From contig OZ017748.1 in assembly GCA_963969365.1 (NCBI GenBank), positions 1,116,001 to 1,180,000 on the forward strand: DNA of 64,000 nucleotides, given 5' to 3'. Both the position numbers and the translations under genes were made by a program. The notes beneath the pieces are model-generated. The model did no database searches. It was not told where the DNA came from and was given only the letters and a program-made list of their open reading frames with translations. This document shows positions 36,501 to 47,452 of the stretch, in pieces (within the stretch, counting starts at the first letter, position 1; each line of letters opens with the position of its first letter). The DNA comes from Asterochloris sp. CNOR1 (Eukaryota > Chlorophyta > Trebouxiophyceae > Trebouxiales > Trebouxiaceae).

Positions 36501-39500
36501 TGCTCTGCAGTGTCCAGACAGAAGCACATGCTGGCAGACACCTATGCCAACTGGAGAAAGATGTTCTGCGCCAAATAAAGAAGAAGGCCTGAGGTGAAGG
36601 GACATGCAGCAGTAGTGAGTGCATGTTTGTTGTGAGGCTTGACATTACATCAGGGATCGCAGACGAGGCCTGAAAACCTTGCATGCAGAGTTTCCCAGGT
36701 GGTCGCCTGATGTTTGAGCTCACCTCACTGTCAGGATTGGCCGCAAAGGCCTCTGCCAGGATCTGGCGCGCTGCTGGCACATTGCCCATTTCCTTCCACT
36801 GCTCCTTTGCAGCCATCAGCCAAAACACCTCTGCCTGCAGGACACAAAGTTGGCTCAGCAGGCCAGCATAAGAGCTGCACGCACTGCTTTCAGGTTGCTG
36901 CCAGTCACACAATTACGCCTGCAAGCCAGAAGCTGGGAGTGCATTGGTTGAGCGATTGCAGCCTAGCAGCAGAACATACGGTAGCGTATGTCAGGCACTC
37001 AGGGTTTGCCACTGATGTAGCAGCTCTGATAGAGGCCAATTATATCCAGCCCCTCAGGCATGCAAGACAGCAGATTGCATGTTGTCCAGCAGGTAGGTAG
37101 GACGTTGTCAAATGCCTGGTGCCGCCGCCTCAGCACAGCCCTAAGCAGGGCAGCAGGTCACTAAGCACCAGCAGGTCACTGGCAGCACCCTCTGGCTCCC
37201 CTCTAAAGGCCGCCAGGGGCTTCAAGTCCCACCTGCCCTGCAAATTGGCGCATTGGGCGCACCTGCCCACAGGTTCCCACTCCCAGTCCTAGTACAGTAG
37301 AGCACATGCAGCTAGCCCCACCTGAGGGCAGTAGGTCACAGCCTTCTTCAGCAAAGCGTCTAGCCCCTCACGGGTGCCATGCTGCTTCTCCATTGAGGCA
37401 GCCGCCCGCCAGATCTCCTCGTCACCCGGGAACACCGACAGGGCATGTGCGTAGATGGCTCTTGCCGTCTCGTAGGCCCCCTTGCGGGTGGCATCTGCTG
37501 CATCACCCTCCCACGTGAGCCACCTGTCCTGGTCCTCCACCCCCATCTCCACAACTGACTTCACAATGGAGCGGCAGGTCGCTAGCATGGGGGGCTGAGA
37601 CTTCTCAGCACCCTCAGCTTCCTACGAGGCAGCAAGGAATGGCTCTCAGCGGAAGAGGAACATGCAGTGGAAGAGGAACATAAGCAGCAGCTGTCTGCCA
37701 TGAGAGGCTGAAAGTTGTCAACTCTCTCTCTCCTGAAAGGCTAAGCACATGTCAAGGGAAGCAGGGCAGGCATCAGGCAGGGCAGCAATACGTGTCCCTC
37801 AAGCGTGCACATAACCCATCGACCCTTGAGTTTGAGCATCCAGCAGGCAGACCAAAAATGTGCTACCAATGAAAGAGCAGGCATTGACTGTCAACCAAGA
37901 TACTGCTTCGCACACACAGGCATGAGACTGGCAGGACAGGACAATCCTGGACCATCGTCCTTCACGACCCTCTGCACAAGCAAAGTGCCTTGAATGATGC
38001 AGTGCCTGCGGTGGGCAGGCAATGCTAAGGGACTCTGCTCCATTGGGCAGGACCTGTGCAGCTGTCATGCGAAGCACGCAGGGTGCTGGACGAGGAGAGT
38101 CTGGTATTGACACTCCTGACGCAGCCCCTCTAGACTCCTTGCTGGGCCTGAAATGGGGCTTGTCTGGACAAGCAGACATGCAGTGCTTGGGCGCATGCAG
38201 GTCGGTGCAGGCTGAGCCTGAGTTTGCCTTGGCAGCACAGAGAACATGGCAGAAGGCACCAATTGGTGGACTGCAGTGCTGGCAGTAACATGCCCTCAGA
38301 GAGGGGACAAAAGCGGACACTGGCCTGCACCATGACTGACATAGCCAAAAGGGCACCAGACAGCGAGATCCAGGCCTGGCTCAAATAGAACCCACTGCAG
38401 TGGCAGACCTGCCTTTCCATCAACATAATTCATGCATCAGCCCCCACTCAATCAGCCGCCACCCTCATGAAGACGCTGTCTTCCTCAGCTAGTGCTCAGC
38501 ATGCAACAGCAAACGCTGCCAGAGAGACGGTTTGAGCACCCCTGCCTTGCACATCCCAGTGAAATCAAGGCGCCCACCTCGAGCCACTTGTCGCGGCTGA
38601 TGACCACCGAGTTGGCCGTCAGGCTCTTGATGGCGCGCTCAATGATCTTGTCAACCATCTTGGCGTTGCCGTTGGCTTCCTCCAGCTTGGCTGCATTGAT
38701 CCAGATGGCTGCACTGGTTGGCACGGCCAGGCGCGCACGATTGAGTACCTTGCGCGCGTTGTCATATGTCTCCAGCCGGGCCAGAGCCAGCCACAACTCC
38801 ACGTGCTGCAGCAGGGAGGAGACAACAGGTCAGCTTGTGGAGGGACCTGGGTTGTCGTAGCTCTCCAGGCGGCACAAACATGCAGCAGCAAGGAGAACTG
38901 CAGATGGGCTGCAGTACGTGTTAAGGAGCTGCTCACCCTGACTGTTCCAATCTATGCACAGAGATACAGAGCCGCACACAGAGGCAAAGGCAGAGGTCTG
39001 CACTGCCTCCATAGCCAGGCCATGCCCTGCTTCTGCATGGGCATGGGATGCAAACGTACGGGAGCCCCTACCTGGGGACAGCACTCCACAGCTCTGCTGA
39101 GCAGCACTCGAGCATCCTCCTCTGTGGCCAGCTCCACAGCTGCCTTCCACAGACGCACAGACTCTGGCTGGCGTTCCAAAGCCTTGCGCAGTACGCGGGA
39201 TTTGGCAGCTGTGTCCTGCTCCAGACGGGCTGCCTGCAAGCACAAGTGTGTGGTTGGATGACATCATGCTCTCTGAGTGGTAGTCCGACAAAGCTTGTGG
39301 GCTGACCAGAACAGCATGTCACTGGTGACCTGCTCCAGGCAGGCTGCCTGCAGGCAGGGGTGTGACACGTCAGGGGCGAGCCACGATTTGCCTCGCAGTG
39401 CAGGGTGGGTGAGCTGGGATCGAGACTGGCATGGAGAGCGACATGGCTGCTTCGTAGAGCGTGACAAGCAACTCACTCATGCCGTATCTGAGGTCAGCAT

Positions 39501-42500
39501 CGAGGGTGCATCGCAAACAGGCAGCAACCTGCCGGCGCACTGGGCAAGGTACAGCTGGCTTGCGCCCTGCAGCCGGCAAGACTTGTGGTGGTCCCAACCA
39601 GGAGACTGAAGGTCAGCAGCTGTGGCGTTTATGCTGGGCAGTCGGCCGAAACACTTGGTTTATCCTTTGGGATGTTCGCCTTGCATGGCAGCGGCCTGCA
39701 AGCTTCCCCAGCCCAGAGCATAGGCTACCCAGCAGCAGCGCCTGTGCTGGACTAGCAACAAGCCATCCTCACTGATTCCAGTTGGCAGCCAGTCAAAGCT
39801 TTCTGCCCACAGCTAGCCCACCTGCATCTACAGGCGTTTCAAGGAGGCTTTGACAACCAATAACATGCAACTTTGATGTTCTCAGGCTTGCCCAGCTGAG
39901 CAGATCAGCCACATGCACTTTCTTTCAGCAGTTTGCAAACCCTCAACCTGCAGCCAAGCCACCTGCATCCACAAGCGTGCCGAGGTGGGGTTGGCAGCCA
40001 CCCCCCTGGCCAGCACCGCCTTGGCATTTTCCGGCGTTTGCAGGCGCGCTGCCTCCAGCCACACGTCTTCGCTCCCTGGGCACATATCGCAGCCCTTTTG
40101 GATGAGCTGCCGGGCATCAGCGTGGCGCCCTGCCACCTCCTCCAGCCTGGCAGCTGCCACCCACCCAGGGGCGTGCCTGGGGTTGGTGTTAATCACGGAT
40201 TTCAGCAATGTGCGGGCCTTCTTGATGTCCCCAATCTCAGCGTCTGATTTGACCTCAAGGCTGCTCATGTCGGTCATGTAGCCCTTGGGGTCCACCACGG
40301 TCTGCCCGGTGACGGAGTCAGCCATCTTGTCTAGCCCCAGGCTCATGACTGCGCGCCGGCCGGCGCCAATCTGCACAGCAGAGCAAGAGCCTGTGCAAGG
40401 GCATTTGCAGACGACAAACTATGGAACCCAAAACAGGCTCCTGCTTGCTGGACAGGAGCCTGTTTTAGGGTTCTGAAGTTTGAAACGCTTGCTGAGAGCT
40501 CTCAACCCTGCAGCCCCAGATGAACACATTGGTCAGGTTGCTCTCCAGCCTGCTGAGGAGAACACTCAATTCTGGCCAGGCATCCAGTGCAGCACAGATG
40601 TTTCTCTGCTCCGCAACGGCCTAGGCTAGCGGAGTACCGACACAGATGGCCTGGAAGGTTGACCTCAAGAGGCCCCGCTTCTGTGACTCACCTCGGTCAG
40701 ATTAGTCTGCAGCCCGCTTGCCGGCGTGCTGAGCCCCGGCTGTGCATCCAGCACAGCGCTGGTGCTCTTCTTCTCCTCAGCGGCCCGCGCCAGGAGCGTG
40801 TCTGGCACCGGCACAAAGCTCTCCATGCGTGGGCGCTTCTTGACAGTGTAGTCTCCAATCTCTGGGATGGAGTTCCACTCATCTTCATTTACGTCCCCCA
40901 GCTTGCGCTTCAGGTCAGCAAATTGCTCAGTCAGCTTGGGGTTGTCCGTGCGGTACTTCTTGAGCTCCTCCTCCATCCGCTTCTCACGCCTGCAGGGACG
41001 TCATGATGTGAAGATTACAAACGCCAGTGGCAATGTGGGCAGCAGAGGCACAGACCACAGTGCAGAGGGCCTAGACTCGTAAGCCTGCAGGGGCTGGGGC
41101 AGTGGCTGGGGAACAAATGGCATTTGCCAGTGTGCTGATCTTGTGAGCTCCTCCTCCCTGTGTGTCTGGTGCCCCAGGACAAGTGAATGCATGTTCAGGA
41201 CGGCTGACCAAGTGCTGATGCTTCAGCTGCCCTATGTGAGGCTGATTCTCCGCCTGCAGGGAACAAGCACCCAGGTGGAGGGCATAGCAAATGAGACGAT
41301 GCAGGGGTTTGAGACCCTGAAAGGGGTAGCTGCATACGCGTATGCATGAGGCGTCATTGGAAGATTTAGAACTGCAGCCTCAAGTTCAGGGGGAGTAAAA
41401 CTGCAGTGGTGAGAGACAGATACAAACATTCTCAACCCTCAAAGAGCGGTTGACCCCAGAGTATTGCACGGTGCTAGATTCGGCGGCATTGGCGCCACCA
41501 CCTTGCACTGGTGGCAGGGGGACATTGCAAACTTTGAAGGCACTGGCACCAATGGCAGTGCTAGACTTGCCTATGGGTCCCTGATTGTGCAAGGCAAAGC
41601 TGAAGAGGTCAGTCTCACACCCCCAGCTTTAAGTAGGCCGGAGGACGGCCACTCGCAGGCTAAGCCCTGTAATCTGTGGGCCTGCCGCAGTAACTGCCTA
41701 ACTTGTCAGGCGTTGAGGGGTCCAGGTCCTCATTATTCGGGCCCCGCGCACGAGCTGCAGGGAGACCATGAGGGATCTGCAACAGTCACGAGCAAGACCT
41801 TCCAATCCCCAACTCAGCTCACCTATCACGCCGGCGACCATCCATGTACTCATCGATCTGGTCCCACACCTCATCTGCCTCCTTGTCGTCCTCATCATAG
41901 GTCATCACGTTGCTAGCAAAGGCGCCGGCATCGTTGCCCATAAATTCATCAAACTTATTCTCGTCCACAGGCTGCTCCTGAGCGCCCGCTGCGCCCTCCT
42001 GCACACAGGGGAACGGCGGACCTTGCTGTCTTGCTGATCTGATGGCTAGCAGACTGCCTCCGTGGCCAAGCTGGTGCATAACCTCCACCTGCATCCCCAA
42101 CTGCACCATTGAATCGAACAGAAGACTAGGCAGGCTGCTTCTGGCCGCTCCTGCAAAAGCAGCAGCCATGGCAGTGGTGAGAACTGGGCAATTTGAAGCA
42201 GTGCATGTCACTCCATGATTCGCTGGTCACCTGATGCACCCTCCTGCACAGGGAAGCACACAGCCTGTAGGCTGAAGAAGCTCAGGTTTAATGGTTCACA
42301 GCACCTGCTGCGTGTCGAGTGCTGGGAGACAGCCCTGTGCACTTCATGATTACTAGAGTTGCATCGCAATGAGTGCAGCAGAGGCAGTTATGTCCACACT
42401 AAGCTAGCAACTGCAGGTGCGTGCCGGCCTCCGGCACTTACAGATGTTGGTGCTGAATCATGCTTGCAGTGCTGGACCAGCCTGCAAGGTCGGGCATGCG

Positions 42501-42739
42501 TTGCAGAGGCTGCTGCGCATGAAGACAGGTGTCAGAGCAGAGTTTGCAAGTCAAGCCATCTGCAGACTCACCGCTCCAGGAACGCCAGGCCTGGCAGGCC
42601 CAATGTCAGACCGCGTGGTGAAGCCTGTGGCTCCACGTCCCAGGCCAGGGACGTAGTTTGATGGCACCCTGACTGCATTGAAGTCCTGCTTGGGGGGTGC
42701 AGATCCAAACCTGTTGGCAGGCCTAGGAATGGAGGCCAT
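33505..42739 (-). CDS. PRPF6: Pre-mRNA-processing factor 6 (PRPF6/STA1), U4/U6.U5 tri-snRNP
   Basis: PRP6 bridges U5 and U4/U6 in the spliceosomal tri-snRNP (family knowledge). Thirteen phase-consistent exons: 42739-42572, 41998-41823, 40989-40692, 40370-39963, 39233-39072, 38805-38578, 37621-37322, 36834-36724, 36062-35875, 35377-35299, 35192-34968, 34221-34073, 33772-33505; about 919 aa, close to animal and plant orthologues. The N-terminus has the PRP1_N signature [20 protein letters not shown] and [20 protein letters not shown]. The rest is HAT/TPR repeats, such as [40 protein letters not shown] and [20 protein letters not shown]. The start is the ATG at 42737-42739; an ATG 27 bp upstream is in frame. 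Introns are unusually rich in copies of neighbouring exon edges, most clearly at 36127-36520. Confidence 0.95.
36127..36520 (-). repeat. Four degenerate copies of a PRPF6 3' splice site and exon edge
   Basis: The real edge at about 36030-36075 reads, on the minus strand, CCCTGCAG/GGCATCTGGCTGG then CAGCCTTCAAG. Copies of this block (GCAG, then (A/G)GC-(A/T/C)-(T/C)(C/T)TGGC, then a CTTCAAG-like end) lie in the adjoining intron at about 36127-36185, 36236-36290, 36408-36455 and 36475-36520. Each keeps the CTGCAG acceptor. Confidence 0.75.
40424..40472. repeat. Near-perfect 20-bp inverted repeat in a PRPF6 intron
   Basis: Arms at about 40424-40443 and 40453-40472 share GAACCC, AAACAGGCTCCTG and their complements, with one mismatch and a 9-nt loop (CTTGCTGGA). 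The total of 49 bp could be a miniature mobile-element footprint or a stable hairpin in the intron between exons 3 and 4. Confidence 0.75.
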
Positions 42740-43079
42740 GTCACGGTGCCTTTGCTGTGCCCTCAATATCCGAGCAAGGACTTAGCAGTGAAACATGGAA
42801 AGGATGCGAATGGAGCTTGCACCCCTCAACGAGTGCCAGGAGGTCTTTCGTCTGACGTTCTGCTTGGTACTATCAGATTGGTTTTCGTGACCTAAAGTCA
42901 GTCAGGTAACACCCTGCGACACGGCGTCAGACTTGAAGGCCTGCTCCGCGACAGACCCTGGTCATGGTGCTCATGCCCACTGGAATGCTTCTTGACAGTC
43001 TTTTAGATCACATCAATGAGCTTGGGCCTGTGTGCCTACTTAGAGCTTTTCAATCCCACTCAGAGGAAAGCAGGTCACA
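42740..43079. other. Divergent intergenic region, PRPF6 / orphan gene
   Basis: A 340-bp stretch between two divergent start codons. No gene is seen. It marks the left edge of the accessory island and base composition becomes less GC-rich here. Confidence 0.45.
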
Positions 43080-44159
43080 ATGAACTCCAAGCAAGGCAGC
43101 GGCAAGAAGCCATTGCAGGAGCGCAACTTTGAAGTTGTTGTCAATCACATCACCACCAACGAAGACCAGCTGCCTCAGGTCTCGCAGCAGAGCGTGGCAG
43201 CCTTGAAGAATGTCTTTGGAAACAACATAAAGAAGTATTCAGGTACCTTTCACCACAAAGCTGGCAATGACTACGTACACTTCCTTGTGATGTCTGAGGC
43301 TCCCAAGACCAAGAGCGCTGTCAGAGCCCGCATTGCTGCCTCCATGGCATCCATATTTGGCACAGAGACTGGCTTTGTGGAGGTGAAGTTGTTCAACGAG
43401 TTGAAAGCAGATGCTGGACCAGCTCGCGGCCTGAAGGGGCTTGGCGACTACAGGTCACTGTACGTGAACAACAACGACCATGCAAATCACCGCCCAGAGG
43501 ATCCTGGGCACAGGACAGTGGAGTTCATGTGCGGTGGAGATTGGGAGATCTCGCATGGAGGTCTCAGGAAGAGCGCTGGACGACAAGGCCCAGTGCAAGT
43601 GGTCACAGCAGCTGTCAAGGCAGGGACTCCAGAACTTCAATGCAAGACGTATGAGGAATATGAGCGTCTGATGGAAGCTGCCGCAGACAGTGTGAAATGC
43701 ACCAAGTCCGACTTGCCGAGGGTGTTCATCAAGAGCTCGAGCTCCAACACTGTGTCAAGGCGTGTGCAAGGCAACATGATTCGCAATCCTGCCTATGATG
43801 AGGAGGAGTTCAGAGCCCTCCCAAAGGAGCAGCAGACTCGCCAGCGAGAGCGCTCCATGAAGTACCTGCAAGGGCCCAATGGAAGCCTGCGAGAGGAACG
43901 TATGGTCGCTCATGAGTTTTTGGAGGCACACCCTCCTGACTTTCGTCGCCTCAGACTCCTGGAGCCTATCAGGAAGTTGCAATCTGGACCTGGCGGCCTT
44001 TCGCTGACCAAGCTGAAGCAGTACTATGAGGAGGCATTTATCAATCTGTTTGAGGACCTCCCACCTCCTGGATGGATGGCTGGGCGTGCGCCAGCAAGGA
44101 CATGTGTCACTTACAATCTGCCGGCAGCTGTTGTTGCTGATGTGATGAAGGCCAGATGA
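43080..44159 (+). CDS. Intronless orphan protein, 359 aa
   Basis: A single uninterrupted frame from the ATG at 43080 to TGA at 44157-44159, with no introns in a region where every housekeeping gene is heavily split, and visibly lower GC. I recognise no family. The N-terminal 85 residues alternate predicted strands and helices (NFEVVVNHITTNEDQ, FHHKAGNDYVHFLVM), which could be a ferredoxin-like alpha/beta fold. The middle has a His- and Asn-rich loop (YVNNNDHANHRPEDPGH). The C-terminal third is charged and helical (EEFRALPKEQQTRQRERSMK). A TGTAA motif follows at 44257. The neighbours (Crinkler-like copy, recombinase, repeats) suggest it belongs to a mobile element or was brought in by one. A relict replication or integration protein is possible but unproven. 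Confidence 0.65.
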   Translation: MNSKQGSGKKPLQERNFEVVVNHITTNEDQLPQVSQQSVAALKNVFGNNIKKYSGTFHHKAGNDYVHFLVMSEAPKTKSAVRARIAASMASIFGTETGFVEVKLFNELKADAGPARGLKGLGDYRSLYVNNNDHANHRPEDPGHRTVEFMCGGDWEISHGGLRKSAGRQGPVQVVTAAVKAGTPELQCKTYEEYERLMEAAADSVKCTKSDLPRVFIKSSSSNTVSRRVQGNMIRNPAYDEEEFRALPKEQQTRQRERSMKYLQGPNGSLREERMVAHEFLEAHPPDFRRLRLLEPIRKLQSGPGGLSLTKLKQYYEEAFINLFEDLPPPGWMAGRAPARTCVTYNLPAAVVADVMKAR

Positions 44160-44256
44160 CACAAGCTTGTCTCAGAGATGAAATTGGGAATACATGTACT
44201 GACATGCTACAGCACAGGTGTGGAAAGAGCGTCCATGCACCCACATCGTGTGAATT

Positions 44257-44261
44257 TGTAA
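44257..44261 (+). terminator. Putative TGTAA polyadenylation signal of the orphan gene
   Basis: TGTAA about 100 bp after the TGA of the intronless gene, consistent with a transcribed gene rather than a random open frame. Confidence 0.35.
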
Positions 44262-44511
44262 CAGGTGCAGAGAGTGCGCCAGTGCAAGCCTTTTCATGGG
44301 CCCAGGAGGCCCTCTTTCGCCACCAGGGAATCAAGTGTAGCCCATGCCCAGCCCTTAAAGCTACCACATGTCTTGATGTGGACAGCTCCCTCAGGTTGTC
44401 ATCATCAAGTGAAGTTCAAGTGTAGTGGAACATTGTTGTGCAATGACTGGCCACAAATGTTTGATTGGCCCAGAGAGACAGGGTTATGCAGGAATGCAGA
44501 TCTTCAATTCA

Positions 44512-44643
44512 TGTAGACCAAGAGTGTTTCAAGTGTAGTCTGTTGGGGGCAAGCCTGCAGGCTTGCCCCTCAAGATGACATGTGGTTTTGTGGGGTGAAA
44601 TCTCACTTTCTGACACCACTCAGTGAAATGTGACTTTCAGCAG
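44512..44643. repeat. Diverged direct repeat, left copy
   Basis: This block and 48646-48764 share, in the same order, TGTAGACCAAGAG, a GGCTTGCCC core, CACTTTCTGA and GACTTTCAGCAG, with roughly 60% similarity between by eye. The two copies enclose about 4 kb of repeats and relics. They could be degenerate element ends or copies of a short interspersed element. Confidence 0.55.
44546..44569. repeat. Perfect 24-bp palindrome
   Basis: Twelve bases starting GGGGCAAGCCTG are followed directly by their exact reverse complement. The palindrome sits in the left direct-repeat block upstream of the Crinkler-like fragment. Confidence 0.8.
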
Positions 44644-44796
44644 TTCAATATGACTTGACGAGCAAGGTACTGGCACACAAAGGTTGAGTTCAAGAGGGGG
44701 AGACCAGCCAGTTCAATACTTTAGGACAAGTTTCATGAAAATCATGCAGAAAATGTCAGCAGAACATTGGGCAGCGTTGGGCTGTAGCCACACAAG

Positions 44797-45299
44797 GCTG
44801 TTCCCCCAAAACAGCCCTCTGCATCCCAGTCACACCAGAATGCTATGAGGCCATTGCAAGCCAGCACCCCAGCACCGCAGATGAGTGCTTGATGGTCGCG
44901 GATGGCTCAGACTTGCCAGCTACCTTGGGCAGCCTCTTGCGTGATCCATTTAGCGGCCAGGCATCTAGCGAGGCCACTGTCAGCGTAGTTATAGGTGGTG
45001 CTATCAGTACCATATTGCTTCGAATGAGCAAGTTCAGCTGCATTGACCCCAAGGACTTGAAAGTCCTGTTCAATGAGACAGAGAAGCAAAAAAGCACCAC
45101 TAGCAAGGCTGTGCTCGTGCGTGCCCGCCCTGACACGCTTGTGACAGTAGCTGGTTGCACCGTGTTGATTGGCGAGGACAAACAGCTGAGCCTGCTAGAT
45201 GCTATCAAGGACCTGAAGGCAAAGCGCCAGCCAATCACCGCCATGCACTATGGCCCCATGAACTTCTTGCTGGCATACGCTGCGGGGCTTCTGCACTGA
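44797..45299 (+). pseudogene. Truncated duplicate of the Crinkler-like REase exon
   Basis: Positions 44797-45284 match 53272-53761 almost exactly: about 4 substitutions and one 3-bp deletion in 488 bp. The identity starts and stops abruptly inside the coding exon of the full gene. The copy keeps the REase-like core (RARPDTLVTVAGC, then LIGEDKQ) but has lost everything 5' of the exon's middle and the whole kinase half. It runs into unrelated sequence and stops at the TGA ending at 45299. It is a recent fragment duplication, probably non-functional. Confidence 0.85.
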
Positions 45300-45411
45300 A
45301 TTCAGGGGTGCCCGCGTAGCACTCTGAGGAGCCACGCACGCACGGGCCGCCGACTTCGCTCCACCCTGTCACCTGCAGATAGGTGGAACATTGACTGAGA
45401 CTACAGCACTG

Positions 45412-45815
45412 TCACCACCGGCCACTGAGTTCCAAGCTCACCTTCCAGGTCGGCTCATGACTGCGCCTGGCAGCGACGCTGTCACTGGGCTCTTGTGCGT
45501 TGCCCTCACAACACATCTGACTGAGCTCCTCAGCACTCCCCTCAAGCTGCTGGCTCAGGCTGGAGCATGTCGCACCACAGATCGGGCACTGGCTGACAGA
45601 TGCTGTGAAAGTCAGCCTGATGTCCCTGAGGCCTCGCTTCTCAGCGCTATCTGGGACAAATATGCGGCGGCGCACGGAGTCAATATCAACGAAATGTTCA
45701 GACTGCATCCTGCATCGCTCAGGAAGCCGCAGCCCTCAAGCAGCTCTGTCAGCTCATCAACTTCGAGACCTTTGAGGCGATAAGGCAGGTACTCGAGCTC
45801 GTCTGGCAGGTCCAT
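45412..45815 (-). other. Overlapping minus-strand frames, possible relic
   Basis: Two overlapping frames (45412-45708 and 45612-45815) look more protein-like than random. One contains SQCPICGATCSSL, a CxxC...C pair that could bind zinc; the other is acidic and Leu-rich (LKGLEVDELTELLEGCGFL). They overlap by about 100 bp in different frames, as a frameshifted relic would. No family is recognised. Confidence 0.3.
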
Positions 45816-45953
45816 AGAGCTGCAGAGACTCGACCGACCTCTTCGACTTTCCTCATATGTTTAACCAGGCCTGGTGACAGCATCTAAGCACCCCTGACCA
45901 GTGGGTCAAAGGGGAGGGAGCCATGGGAGCTCTTTGTGGGGCATGAAAGCACC

Positions 45954-46095
45954 GACACAAAGGACACACAGGACACAACGAAATCACCCCAGCATACTCA
46001 GCAAGCTTATGAGTTTGCTCCAGGCACCCGAGCAGACTGCATGCTTGCCAGCAGCTGCAGCCCTGGCAGGCTGTGTCCTTTGTGTCTGTGTGTCT
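45954..46095. repeat. Inverted-repeat element, copy 1
   Basis: About 142 bp bounded by the arms GACACAAAGGACACACAGGA and TGTCCTTTGTGTCTGTGTGT, largely complementary to each other. The shared interior includes AAATCACCCCAGCATACTCA and GCCAGCAGCTGCAGCCCTGG. The size and arms fit a miniature inverted-repeat transposable element. Flanking sequence (GGAGCCATG...GAGCTCT upstream) is also shared with copies 2-4, so the repeat unit may be larger. Confidence 0.7.
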
Positions 46096-46453
46096 GGGAG
46101 TCTGTCAATCACAGATCTGCCCGCTGGCAGCATTATCCTCAATGGCAACAGTCTCAACAGCCCTGCTAGGCTGTGAGCCCCACCATGCTCATGCAGTTCA
46201 GGCTGGCGTTCTGCTGCCGGGCTAGATGGCAGAGCTCCCACACCTAAGCACATGGGACCTTGGTGTTTGCCACAAAGTGTCCTCGCTGCTCACTGGGTGC
46301 TGGCAGGCAGGGCAGCGGTATGGCACCTACTCCTCATGGCAGAAAGTGGCACACTGGCACATTCCTATCCTCTAGGTGGCGAAATGCCTAAATGTTCACT
46401 TGTATATCACTTGAATCATGGAGCCACTTCAGTCTTCATATGACATACCGCAA

Positions 46454-47029
46454 TCACTCAAAAGGAAGAGGAGCAGACCGCCTGATGACCACAGTGAGGC
46501 TGCTAATTGTGCCACGGGAATGTGTAGGAGTGAGGCCGCCGAACCACGCACAGCATGGACCCAGGTCGCAAAGCCTTGTTTCAGGGGAAATGCCGCTCTC
46601 TGGAATTGTTGGCAACTTGGCATTGTAAATCTCGAAAATGCCTTCCATCAGCTCCTTGACTGTTAAAGGCATGCCTGAAGCGCCAATGGACTTCGTGAAC
46701 CGGCCGTGGCCATATGGAGTTAGATCCTAAGTGATGCTCAGCGGGTGTTCAGCCACGAGCACATTGAAGTGTGCCTCGTCCAATGGGTCCATTGTGACGC
46801 GATCCCTCACTCTGAAGGTGTCATCGTTCATGCAAAAATTGAAGCCACTGCCGTCATTGAATGTGCACATGTCCCTGCCCAGAGCCAGCTTGCATGATGT
46901 CTGTTGAAGGTGCCTCACTGACCTTTGAAGGCTGTCAACCTGCTTCTCCAGGTCCAGCATGCGGTCCATGCACATGGTGACAAAAGCTGCATTGGGAGTC
47001 TCAGGCACCATGACGTTTTGCCAAGACAA
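46454..47029 (-). pseudogene. Relic ORF with one in-frame TAG
   Basis: From the ATG at 47029 the frame runs through MSWQNVMVPETPNAAFVTMC and VDSLQRSVRHLQQTSCKLAL (coiled coil) to EHPLSIT, then a TAG at 46727-46729. It continues in the same frame (DLTPYGHGRFTKSIGASGMP, LTVKELMEGIFEIYNAKLP) to the stop at 46454. The continuity of protein-like sequence on both sides argues for one gene of about 190 aa inactivated by a nonsense change. No family is recognised; it lies among repeats in the accessory island. Confidence 0.5.
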
Positions 47030-47099
47030 GCAAAACCCTTGTCTCTAAGCCGTTCACTTCAACACAGAGAACTGTGCTTGGGGGCTCGCTGAGGGTTCT

Positions 47100-47293
47100 G
47101 CTGCCCCAGGGTGCAGAACAACGTGCGACAATGTGAGCCAAGGCCAGCAGAAGAACATCAGATTGGCATCACACTGCTGCTGCGCACCTTCCAGCCCCTT
47201 GGCAATAAATACAACACGCTGGCCTGCTGGAGACCTTGCTACCCCAGGATGCAGAATGATGTGCGACATTGGGAGCCACGGCCTGCAGAAGGT
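47100..47293. repeat. Duplicated 55-bp block
   Basis: 47100-47153 and 47238-47293 share GCT(G/A)CCCCAGG(G/A)TGCAGAA, GTGCGACA and GAGCCA(A/C)GGCC. The second copy ends CAGAAG/GTAAGCAG, which looks like a 5' splice site, so both may be exon-edge remnants of an unrecognised gene. Confidence 0.55.
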
Positions 47294-47452
47294 AAGCAGA
47301 TTGTTGTTTGTCATTTGCTGGCTTGGGAGGACTGACATCTTTGAGCTTCCTTATATGTGTTGACCAGGCCCTGTGACAGCACCTGAGCCCCTGCCAGTGG
47401 CTCAAGTGGAAGGGGAGCCATGAAAGAGCTCTAAATGAGGCATCAAAGCACT

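Noticed and set aside
43080-44159. HUH-type replication initiator
   Set aside because: Only one His precedes the hydrophobic strand (YVHFLVM) and no catalytic Tyr context is clear, so the family was not assigned.
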